DNA from: Roseibaca calidilacus | Lineage (GTDB): Bacteria; Pseudomonadota; Alphaproteobacteria; Rhodobacterales; Rhodobacteraceae | Direction: 5' to 3' | Assembly (NCBI RefSeq): GCF_001517585.1 | Contig: NZ_FBYC01000004.1 | Location: forward strand, 1,817,501-1,881,500 | DNA: 64,000 bases | Shown: positions 43,771-51,540 of the stretch, one piece after another | How the letters are laid out: each line of letters begins with the position of its first letter | Position numbering within the stretch: position 1 is the stretch's first letter | Notes under the pieces: model-generated | Databases searched by the model: none | Seen by the model: only the letters and a program-made list of their open reading frames with translations | Told to the model about the DNA's origin: nothing | Translations under genes and position numbers: made by a program

Positions 43771-44754
43771 ATGACCCCCGATGCCGGGGCAGACGATGCG
43801 ACCGTGCATCTGGAATTTGCCGATAACCGCCTGCTGGTGGAGTTATGCGGCGAGTATGACAAGAACCTCACACAAGTTGAAAGCCAGTTGGGCGTGCAGA
43901 TCGTGCGCCGCGGCAACCAGCTTGCCGTCATGGGAGAGGCGCGCAGCGAAGCCTCAGATGTGCTGCGCGCGATGTATCAGATGGTGCAGGAACGCACCAC
44001 GCTGGAACATGGCGATATCGCCGCCCTGATCCGGCTGGGCAATGCCGATGTGGCAGCCCCTGAGCAAATGGAAATGTTCCGCTCCGGGCGGCTGGAACTG
44101 CGCACGCGCAAGAAAACCATCATCCCGCGCACCGAAGCGCAGCAGGCCTATACCCGCGCGCTTCTGGATGCCGAGCTGAATTTCGGCATCGGCCCCGCAG
44201 GCACCGGCAAGACCTATATCGCGGTCGCCGCCGCCGTGCAGATGTTCGCGGATGGCCATGTCGACAAGATCATCCTGTCGCGCCCGGCCGTGGAAGCGGG
44301 CGAGCGCTTGGGCTTTTTGCCCGGCGACATGAAGGAAAAAGTCGACCCCTACATGCAGCCGCTCTATGACGCTTTGAACGATTTCCTGCCCGGCAAGCAG
44401 TTACAAAAGCTGATAGAAGAACGCCGGATCGAGATAGCGCCGCTGGCCTTCATGCGGGGGCGCACGCTGTCAAATGCGTTTGTTCTGCTGGATGAAGCGC
44501 AAAACGCCACCGAAATGCAGATGAAGATGTTCCTGACCCGTCTTGGCGAAGGCTCTCGCATGGTTATCACCGGGGACCGCAGCCAAGTGGATTTGCCGCG
44601 CGGCGTGCAATCTGGCCTGCGGGCGGCAGAGCGTATTCTAGAGGGCGTGGAGGGGATTCGCTTCAGCTACTTCACGTCTTCGGATGTCGTGCGCCACCCG
44701 CTGGTTGCCCGCATTATCCGCGCCTATGAAAAGGACGAGGAATCGCGTGACTGA
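43771..44754 (+). CDS. phoH: PhoH-like ATPase
   Basis: This roughly 327-aa PhoH/PhoL protein has a KH-like N-terminal part (FADNRLLVELCGEYDKNLTQVESQLGVQIVRRGNQLAV), Walker A GPAGTGKT (residues 141-148), and Walker B FVLLDEAQNAT. It is a cytoplasmic ATPase linked to RNA metabolism together with YbeY. I choose the ATG at 43771 from homology of the N terminus; its ribosome-binding site is weak and upstream TTG/ATG starts are possible. It overlaps ybeY by 8 nt. Confidence 0.92.
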   Translation: MTPDAGADDATVHLEFADNRLLVELCGEYDKNLTQVESQLGVQIVRRGNQLAVMGEARSEASDVLRAMYQMVQERTTLEHGDIAALIRLGNADVAAPEQMEMFRSGRLELRTRKKTIIPRTEAQQAYTRALLDAELNFGIGPAGTGKTYIAVAAAVQMFADGHVDKIILSRPAVEAGERLGFLPGDMKEKVDPYMQPLYDALNDFLPGKQLQKLIEERRIEIAPLAFMRGRTLSNAFVLLDEAQNATEMQMKMFLTRLGEGSRMVITGDRSQVDLPRGVQSGLRAAERILEGVEGIRFSYFTSSDVVRHPLVARIIRAYEKDEESRD

Positions 44755-45274
44755 CCTGGTCGAGATCGTTCACGAGGCCGGGGAGTGGGACTTATCCGCG
44801 CTGCACAAGCTGGCAGAGGATGCCGCGCGCTGCACGCTGGAACATGTTGGCCTGTCGCACGAGGGCTACGAAATAGCGCTACTTGCCTGCGATGATGCGC
44901 GGATCGCCGCGTTGAACGCGCAGTTTCGCAGCAAATCGCACCCCACCAATGTGTTAAGCTGGCCCGCGTGGGATTTATCCGCCGAAACCGCGGGCAACGC
45001 CCCCGAATTGCCGCCCGAAGGCGACATGGAAGACCCCGAATCGCTGGGCAATATTGCCTTGGCCTTTGAAACCTGTGCGCGCGAGGCAGCCGAGCAAGGC
45101 AAACCGTTTTCGGCCCATCTGACGCATCTGGTCGTTCATTCCGTGTTACATCTTCTGGGATATGACCATATCCGTGACAAAGATGCCGCGTTGATGGAAG
45201 AAACCGAAATCACCATACTTGCCAGCATGGGGGTCACGAACCCATATGAACTTGGGGCCGAGATGCCTCTTTAA
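44747..45274 (+). CDS. ybeY: endoribonuclease YbeY (rRNA maturation)
   Basis: This 175-aa metalloprotein has the zinc motif HSVLHLLGYDH (His131, His135, His141) and the SHPTNVLSWPA segment. It acts in 16S rRNA 3'-end processing and ribosome quality control. The start is a GTG at 44747, within the phoH end; AAGGACGAGG lies just upstream, supporting coupled translation. Order phoH-ybeY-corC-lnt is conserved in many proteobacteria. Confidence 0.95.
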   Translation: MTDLVEIVHEAGEWDLSALHKLAEDAARCTLEHVGLSHEGYEIALLACDDARIAALNAQFRSKSHPTNVLSWPAWDLSAETAGNAPELPPEGDMEDPESLGNIALAFETCAREAAEQGKPFSAHLTHLVVHSVLHLLGYDHIRDKDAALMEETEITILASMGVTNPYELGAEMPL

Positions 45275-45289
45275 CACTGGAAAGGACCA

Positions 45290-46153
45290 ATGGGCGACAC
45301 GACAGACGGATCTAGCGCAGCGCACAGCGCGCAAGACATCCAAGACGCCGAACCACGCGGGCTGTTCAGCCGCCTGTTCGACGCATTTTCCCCGGACGAA
45401 ACCGATAGCCAAGGCGAAAGACTGGGCCGCACGCTTCCGGGCTTGGCCAATCTGCAACGCCTTCGGGTCGAAGACGTCGCGATCCCCAAGGCAGAGATCG
45501 TGGCGCTGAGCGCCGAAAGCGGCCTTGTAGAGATCGTGCAGGAATTCCGCTCTTCGGGCTATTCCCGAATTCCGGTCTATGAAGACACGCTCGACAAGCC
45601 ATTGGGCCTGCTGCTGCTGAAAGATCTGGCGCTGCGGTATGGCTTTAACGGGCACCACGATCTGGACCTTGCCGCGTTGCTGCGCCCGATCCTCTATGTT
45701 CCGCCGTCCATGCCGCTTTCGGTTCTGCTGCGCAAAATGCAGGCGGATCGCACGCATATGGCACTGGTGATCGACGAATATGGCGGGGTGGACGGGCTGG
45801 TCACGATCGAAGACCTGCTGGAGCAGGTCGTCGGCGAAATAGAAGATGAGCACGACACCGAAGAAGAGGTGACCATCCAGCGCGTGGATGATAGCACCTA
45901 CATGGTCGATGCCCGCACGCCGCTGGAAGAACTGGCCGAAGTGCTGGGCATGTCCCTTGATTACGAGGATATGGACGAAGAGGTCGACACCTTGGGCGGC
46001 CTTGTCTTTGTCTTGTCGGGCCATGTGCCGGTGCGCGGCGAAGTGGTGGAACACCCGTCCGGCTTGGAATTCGAAGTGATCGAAGCAGACCCGCGCCGCA
46101 TCCGACGCCTGCGCGTGCACTTGCCCCAAGGCCTGAAAAGCGCCGCGCAATGA
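45290..46153 (+). CDS. corC: CorC/HlyC-type CBS domain protein
   Basis: This 287-aa cytoplasmic protein has tandem CBS domains (about residues 55-190, with YSRIPVYEDTLDKPLGLLLLKDL and MALVIDEYGGVDGLVTIEDLLEQVVGEI) and a C-terminal CorC_HlyC domain. It lacks the DUF21 membrane part, as in CorC rather than CorB/YhdP. A role in magnesium/cobalt efflux has been proposed. It overlaps lnt by 4 nt. Confidence 0.92.
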   Translation: MGDTTDGSSAAHSAQDIQDAEPRGLFSRLFDAFSPDETDSQGERLGRTLPGLANLQRLRVEDVAIPKAEIVALSAESGLVEIVQEFRSSGYSRIPVYEDTLDKPLGLLLLKDLALRYGFNGHHDLDLAALLRPILYVPPSMPLSVLLRKMQADRTHMALVIDEYGGVDGLVTIEDLLEQVVGEIEDEHDTEEEVTIQRVDDSTYMVDARTPLEELAEVLGMSLDYEDMDEEVDTLGGLVFVLSGHVPVRGEVVEHPSGLEFEVIEADPRRIRRLRVHLPQGLKSAAQ

Positions 46154-47625
46154 CACGACGGCCCCGGTGGCTCGCCGCGCCAGCGCTTGGCGCGGTCATG
46201 GCACTTGGGCAGGCCCCTTTGGGCTGGTGGTGGCTGACGATCATCGCAGGCGGGTTGCTGTTTGTGCTGCTGCCCCGCCCCACGCGCGCTGCAACCTTGT
46301 GGTTGTGGCAAGCAGGGCTTGGCTATTTCGGGCTGGCGCTGATCTGGATCGTGCAGCCCTTCTTCGTCAACCCGGTCGTGCATGGCTGGATGGCCCCCTT
46401 CGCGCTGGTGTTGATGGCCGGCGGCATGGCGCTGTTCTGGGCCGGCGCTGGGCTTGCGGCACGGTTCGGCCCAGCGCTGGTTGCGGTGGTGTTTCTGGCG
46501 CTGGAACTGGCGCGCGGATGGGTCTTTACCGGGTTTCCGTGGGCCATGCTGGGGCATGTGCTGATCGACACGCCCATGTTGCAACTTGCCAGCCTTGGCG
46601 GCGCGGGGCTGCTGTCAGCGCTGGTTCTGGCGGGCATGACCCTGCCTGCCTTGGCGCAATCCACACAGGGCCAGATCGCCGGCAGCGGCATGGCATTGGC
46701 ATTGCTTGCGGGCGCATGGGTCTGGGGCACAGCGCGGGTGCCAGCCGACATGGCCAGCGACGGCCCGCTAGTGCGCCTTGTGCAGCCCAACGCCCCGCAA
46801 GCCGAGAAATGGGACCAAGCCCGCGCGCTGTTCTTTTTTGAGCGGATGCTTGACCATACCGCCGCCCCTGCCAACAGGCCGCCCGCGCTGGTGGTCTGGC
46901 CCGAAACCTCGGTTCCCTTTTTGCTGGATTTTCCAGGCGCGGCCTACGGCATGATGGCCGACTCTGCGCGCAAGCACGGCCCCGACACGCAACTTGGTTT
47001 CGGCGTGCAAAGGCTGGAGGACGGACGCTACTACAACAGCCTTGCGCTGCTGGATGCGCGCGGCACGGTCGGGCAGGTCTATGACAAGCACCACCTTGTG
47101 CCCTTCGGCGAATATATCCCCTTGGCCGAGTGGATCGCGGGCAGCCCGATCGGGGGGCTTGCCGCGCAAGCCTTGCAAGGCTATAGCGCCGGGCCGGGAC
47201 CGCGCGCGCTGGACCTTGGGCCTTTGGGCCGCGCCCTGCCGCTTATTTGCTACGAGGCAATCTTCCCACGCCACAGCCGCCTTGCCCCGCGCCCCGATTG
47301 GCTGTTGCAAGTGACAAATGACGCGTGGTTCGGAACGTTTTCCGGCCCCTATCAGCATTTGGCGCAGGCGCGGTTGCGCGCGGTGGAACAAGGACTGCCG
47401 CTGTTGCGCAGCGCAAATACAGGTGTCAGCGCGGGGTTCGATGGCTATGGGCGCGCCCTTGGAGAGCTTGCGCTTGGCACCCACGGGTTCGTGGATATCC
47501 CCCTACCGCAAGCGCTGCCGCCCACCCCCTATGCGCGCTGGGGTGATTGGCCGATCTGGGGCGCTTTGGCGCTACTGGGGCTGGTGGGGGCCACGGCGCG
47601 GCGGCGGGTTACAGGATTTCCATAA
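46150..47625 (+). CDS. lnt: apolipoprotein N-acyltransferase
   Basis: This 491-aa inner-membrane enzyme adds the third acyl chain to lipoproteins. Eight or so helices are followed by a periplasmic nitrilase-like domain with the catalytic Glu in VWPETSVPF (about residue 252), the Lys in VYDKHHLVPFGEY and Cys367 in ICYEAIFP; a C-terminal helix follows. The start overlaps corC (ATGA). Its 3' end overlaps convergent deoA by 17 nt. Confidence 0.96.
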   Translation: MTRRPRWLAAPALGAVMALGQAPLGWWWLTIIAGGLLFVLLPRPTRAATLWLWQAGLGYFGLALIWIVQPFFVNPVVHGWMAPFALVLMAGGMALFWAGAGLAARFGPALVAVVFLALELARGWVFTGFPWAMLGHVLIDTPMLQLASLGGAGLLSALVLAGMTLPALAQSTQGQIAGSGMALALLAGAWVWGTARVPADMASDGPLVRLVQPNAPQAEKWDQARALFFFERMLDHTAAPANRPPALVVWPETSVPFLLDFPGAAYGMMADSARKHGPDTQLGFGVQRLEDGRYYNSLALLDARGTVGQVYDKHHLVPFGEYIPLAEWIAGSPIGGLAAQALQGYSAGPGPRALDLGPLGRALPLICYEAIFPRHSRLAPRPDWLLQVTNDAWFGTFSGPYQHLAQARLRAVEQGLPLLRSANTGVSAGFDGYGRALGELALGTHGFVDIPLPQALPPTPYARWGDWPIWGALALLGLVGATARRRVTGFP

Positions 47626-48904
47626 CCAGTTCTGGAACCTGCGCTGTGTCCGCCATTTCGCAGGCCGCAAGAAACGCCGCGCAGGCTTGCCATGCTGCCG
47701 CCTCTGACGCGGCGTGAACCAGCGCCAGCGGGTCGCCCTTGGCGACGGTCGCCCCGATGGGCGCAATCGCCGCGAAGCCCACGCGCAGGTCAATCCGGTC
47801 GCAGGCCGCACGCCGCCCACCGCCCAAGCCGATCACGGCCTGTCCGATGGCGCGGGTATCGTAACCCGCTACGACCCCGGCTTGGGGCGCGGGGATGGCG
47901 CTGATTACCGGCGCGGGCGGCAAATAGGCGTCGGGGCGTTCCAAAAAATCACTTGGCCCGCCCAAAGCCGTGACCATGCGTGCGAAATGCTCGGCTGCCG
48001 CCCCCGAGGCCAAAGCAGCCTCCAGCCGCGCGCGGCCATTGTCGATCCCGGCCAGCGACAGGGCTTCGGCCCCAAGGGTCAGGACCATCTGTGCCAAGCG
48101 TGGCGCGGCTTGCGGGCTGCCGCGCAGCGAATCTAGTGCGACGCGCAATTCCACCGCGTTCCCGGCGGCGGGGGCAAGCGGTTGGCTCATGTCGCTCAGC
48201 ACCGCGCGAGTGGGGCAACCCGCGCGCGCGGCGACCGTGACCAGCGCTTGCGCCAAGGCGCGCGCATCCTCTGCCAAGCGCATGAACGCGCCAGAGCCGG
48301 TCTTCACATCCAGCACCAGCCCTTCCACCCCGGCGGCCAGTTTCTTCGACAGGATCGACGCCACGATCAGCGGTTGCGAGGCGACCGTCGCCGTCACATC
48401 ACGGATGGCGTAAAACCGGCGGTCCGCCGGGGCCAGATCGGCGCTGGCCCCCACAATGGCGCAACCCGCCGCAGCCACGACCGCACGCAGGCGGTCCGGA
48501 TCTGGGGCGACAGTATAGCCCGGTATCGCCTCTAGCTTGTCGAGTGTGCCGCCGGTATGGCCCAAGCCCCGGCCAGAGATCATCGGCACCACCGCACCGC
48601 AAGCCGCCAGCGCCGGCGCCAGCACCAAGGACACGGTGTCGCCCACCCCGCCGGTTGAATGCTTGTCAAGGACAGGGCCGTGGTCCCAATGCAGCTTTTG
48701 CCCCGAATCGCGCATGGCCAGCGTCAGCGCCGCGGTTTCCGCCGCATCCATCCCGCGCAGGACAATCGCCATGGCCAGTGCGCCCGCCTGCGCGTCTGAC
48801 AGGGTGCCATCGCTCAGGCCGCGCGCCAGCGCCGCGATCTGCGCAGGCGACAAGGCCGTGCCATCGCGTTTCAGGCCGATCAGGTCTTGGTAAAGCATGG
48901 GCAT
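47609..48904 (-). CDS. deoA: thymidine phosphorylase
   Basis: This 431-aa cytoplasmic enzyme cleaves thymidine to thymine and deoxyribose-1-phosphate. Motifs KHSTGGVGDTVSLVLAP (phosphate site) and GRGLGHTGGTLDKLEAIPG are intact, and the C-terminal domain (AVIGLGGGRR) is present. I start at the ATG at 48904 with a weak GCGGA site; another ATG lies two codons downstream. It opposes thymidine kinase in salvage versus catabolism. A DUF1285 gene lies 68 nt upstream on the same strand. Confidence 0.94.
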   Translation of the reverse strand: MPMLYQDLIGLKRDGTALSPAQIAALARGLSDGTLSDAQAGALAMAIVLRGMDAAETAALTLAMRDSGQKLHWDHGPVLDKHSTGGVGDTVSLVLAPALAACGAVVPMISGRGLGHTGGTLDKLEAIPGYTVAPDPDRLRAVVAAAGCAIVGASADLAPADRRFYAIRDVTATVASQPLIVASILSKKLAAGVEGLVLDVKTGSGAFMRLAEDARALAQALVTVAARAGCPTRAVLSDMSQPLAPAAGNAVELRVALDSLRGSPQAAPRLAQMVLTLGAEALSLAGIDNGRARLEAALASGAAAEHFARMVTALGGPSDFLERPDAYLPPAPVISAIPAPQAGVVAGYDTRAIGQAVIGLGGGRRAACDRIDLRVGFAAIAPIGATVAKGDPLALVHAASEAAAWQACAAFLAACEMADTAQVPELVMEIL

Positions 48905-48972
48905 TCCGCTGCTGTTTGGCCGAACAGTGTCGCGGCAGACAGCGCCGTTGGCAAGCCCTGTGCGCGCGGTCG

Positions 48973-49575
48973 CTAGACCAGCTCGTCCGACGGGATGATC
49001 GGGAAGAACGCGCCCGCAGACCACAGCCCGAACCACGACGCACCGTCATGGTCGGCATGTGCCCCAAGCTCTACCAGCCGATAAAAGCTTTTGCGGTCGA
49101 TCAGCGCCTCTAGCCCCGCGCGAATATGGATATAGGGGGCAGGTTCACCCGTCTGTGGATCACGTTCAACCCGCAAAGGGTTCTCTGGCCCGGCGGTGGC
49201 TTCGTCGCCCATATTGGTCACGAATGTCAGTTGTTGGGCATCCCCCGCGCCATTGGCGCGGAAATCCACCGCCACGAAGGGCGCATCCTCGACAGTAATG
49301 CCCACTTTCTCGACCGGGGTGACAAGAAAATATGCATCGCCCTCGCGTTTCAGGATGGTGGAAAACAACCGTGCCAGCGCATGCCGACCGATGGGCGTGC
49401 CCTCGTAAAACCATGTCCCGTCGCGTGCGATCCGCATGTCAATGTCGCCGCAAAAGGGCGGGTTCCACAGGTGGACGGGGGGTAAACCCTTGCCCTTGCT
49501 GGCCGCTGCTGCCGCATCTGCCAGCGCATTCATCGACCCTGTCACGGTATTTTGTTGCATAGGGGTTTTTGCCAT
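48973..49575 (-). CDS. DUF1285 domain-containing protein
   Basis: This 200-aa cytoplasmic protein matches DUF1285: LWNPPFCGDIDMRIARDGTWFYEGTPIGR, FSTILKREGDAYFLVTPVEKVGITVEDAPF, and YIHIRAGLEALIDRKSFYRLVE. Function is not established. I use the ATG at 49575 with AAAGGC upstream; in-frame ATGs at 49560 and further in are possible. It is divergent from a MoxR gene over 97 nt. Confidence 0.87.
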   Translation of the reverse strand: MAKTPMQQNTVTGSMNALADAAAAASKGKGLPPVHLWNPPFCGDIDMRIARDGTWFYEGTPIGRHALARLFSTILKREGDAYFLVTPVEKVGITVEDAPFVAVDFRANGAGDAQQLTFVTNMGDEATAGPENPLRVERDPQTGEPAPYIHIRAGLEALIDRKSFYRLVELGAHADHDGASWFGLWSAGAFFPIIPSDELV

Positions 49576-49672
49576 TGGCTGCCTTTGCGATATGTGTGTG
49601 GGTAACGTAACATGATCTTGGATATTTTCACCCCGGTCGGGGGCGAATACCACAGGCAAAAGGACGCGCCCC

Positions 49673-50680
49673 ATGACAGATGTCACCGACCTTCCTCAGC
49701 AGATCGAAGCCCTTGGGGAAAAACTGGCAGCGGCGCGCGCCAGTATCAACCGCCGTTTTATAGGGCAGGAAACCGTGGTGGACCTGACGCTGACGGCCAT
49801 GCTGTGTGGTGGCCACGGTTTGCTGATCGGCCTGCCGGGCTTGGGCAAGACCCGGCTGGTCGATACGCTTTCGACCGTGATGGGGCTGCAAGGAAACCGC
49901 GTCCAGTTCACCCCCGACCTGATGCCTGCCGACATTCTGGGCTCGGAAGTGCTGGACGTGGATGACAGCGGCAAACGCGCCTTTCGCTTTATTGAAGGGC
50001 CGATTTTCTGCCAGCTTCTGATGGCTGATGAGATCAACCGTGCCAGCCCGCGCACGCAGGCCGCCTTGTTGCAGGCCATGCAGGAACGCGAGGTGACGGT
50101 GGCCGGGCAGCATCACAAACTGGCCGCGCCCTTCCATGTGCTGGCCACGCAGAACCCGTTAGAGCAAGAAGGCACCTACCCCCTGCCCGAAGCGCAGTTG
50201 GACCGGTTCCTTGTGCAGATTGACGTAAACTATCCCGACCGCGAGACAGAGCGCGATATCCTGATCGCCACCACCGGCGCGGCCGAGGATACCGCGCATG
50301 AGGTGTTCACCGCCGCCGAGTTGATCGCCGCGCAAGAGCTGTTGCGCCGGATGCCCGTGGGTGAGCGCGTGGTCGATGCGATTCTGGACCTTGTGCGCGC
50401 CTGCCGCCCGGGTGAGCCAGAGGCGCATGACGCCGTGCAAGGCATGGTCGCCTGGGGGCCGGGGCCGCGGGCCGCGCAGGCGCTGATGCTGACAGTGCGC
50501 GCGCGCGCGTTGCTGCAAGGGCGGCTTGCACCCTCGCTGGATGATGTGGCGGCCATGGCGCGCCCGGTCCTGTCGCACCGCATGGCGCTTGGTTTTGCCG
50601 CGCGCGCGCAGGGCGCTGATCTGGGCGATATCATCGACCGCGTGGCGTCGCAGGCGACAGATATAGTGGCGGCCGCGTGA
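49673..50680 (+). CDS. MoxR-family AAA+ ATPase
   Basis: This 335-aa ATPase has Walker A GLPGLGKT, Walker B LLMADEINRA, LATQNPLEQEGTYPLPEAQLDRFL and a C-terminal lid domain, typical of the classical MoxR/APE subfamily. It heads a four-gene operon with DUF58, DUF4159 and a large membrane protein, each pair overlapping by 1-4 nt. This resembles Bat-type operons. AGGACG precedes the ATG. Confidence 0.94.
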   Translation: MTDVTDLPQQIEALGEKLAAARASINRRFIGQETVVDLTLTAMLCGGHGLLIGLPGLGKTRLVDTLSTVMGLQGNRVQFTPDLMPADILGSEVLDVDDSGKRAFRFIEGPIFCQLLMADEINRASPRTQAALLQAMQEREVTVAGQHHKLAAPFHVLATQNPLEQEGTYPLPEAQLDRFLVQIDVNYPDRETERDILIATTGAAEDTAHEVFTAAELIAAQELLRRMPVGERVVDAILDLVRACRPGEPEAHDAVQGMVAWGPGPRAAQALMLTVRARALLQGRLAPSLDDVAAMARPVLSHRMALGFAARAQGADLGDIIDRVASQATDIVAAA

Positions 50681-51540
50681 CGATTGATCTGCGCCAAAAG
50701 GCCGAAGCGCTTGCCGCCCCCCTGCCCGCGCTTTTGGCGCAGGCAGAGCATCTGGCCGCGTCCGTGCTGCCGGGCGCGCATGGGCGCAGGCGCGTTGGCC
50801 AAGGCGATGAGTTCTGGCAATATCGCCCCGCAACCACATCCGATGGCGCAGGGCGGATTGACTGGCGGCGCTCTGGCCGGGCGGATGCCCATTTCGTGCG
50901 CGAAACCGAATGGCAGGCGGCGCAGACCGTCACGCTTTGGGTGGACCGCGCCCAAGCCATGGCCTTTACGGGGTCCAAGGACCGCGTGCCAAAGGCTGAC
51001 CGCGCGCGGTTGCTGGGGCTGGCTTTGGCCGTGCTGCTGCTGAAGGGCGGTGAACGCGTGGGTCTGTTGCCCGACATGCCGCCACGCATGGGCCGCGCAC
51101 AATTGGAACCGCTGACATTGGCACTGGCCGCAGACGACGCGACAGATTTCGGCACCCCCCCAACTGGCGCGATCCCCGCGCGGTCGCAGGCCGTGTTCCT
51201 GTCGGATTTCCTTGGCCCGACCGAAGAGCTTGAACGCACCGTTGCGCACGCGGTGGCACAACGCGTTCGGGGGGTGCTGGTGCAAATCCTCGACCCGGTG
51301 GAAGAAGAATTTCCCTATCAAGGCCGTTCGATTTTCGAATCCATGAGCGGCGCGCTGCGGCATGAAACCCTGCGCGCCAATGACCTGCAAGCGCGCTACC
51401 GCGACCGGCTGGCGGCGCGCAAAGATGCCCTTGCGGCACTGGCGCGCAAAAGCGGCTGGCAGATCCTGACCCATCACACCAACCAACCGCCCAGCCATGC
51501 GCTGATGGCGTTGTGGCAAACCTTGGACGGGGGGCGCTGA
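50677..51540 (+). CDS. DUF58 domain-containing protein
   Basis: This 287-aa protein carries the DUF58 block GQGDEFWQYRPATTSDGAGRIDWRRSGRADAHFVRE followed by a VWA-like half (LWVDRAQAM). DUF58 proteins are usual partners of MoxR ATPases. It starts at a GTG overlapping the MoxR stop by 4 nt, and its stop overlaps the next start by 1 nt. No membrane helix is obvious. Confidence 0.92.
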   Translation: MTIDLRQKAEALAAPLPALLAQAEHLAASVLPGAHGRRRVGQGDEFWQYRPATTSDGAGRIDWRRSGRADAHFVRETEWQAAQTVTLWVDRAQAMAFTGSKDRVPKADRARLLGLALAVLLLKGGERVGLLPDMPPRMGRAQLEPLTLALAADDATDFGTPPTGAIPARSQAVFLSDFLGPTEELERTVAHAVAQRVRGVLVQILDPVEEEFPYQGRSIFESMSGALRHETLRANDLQARYRDRLAARKDALAALARKSGWQILTHHTNQPPSHALMALWQTLDGGR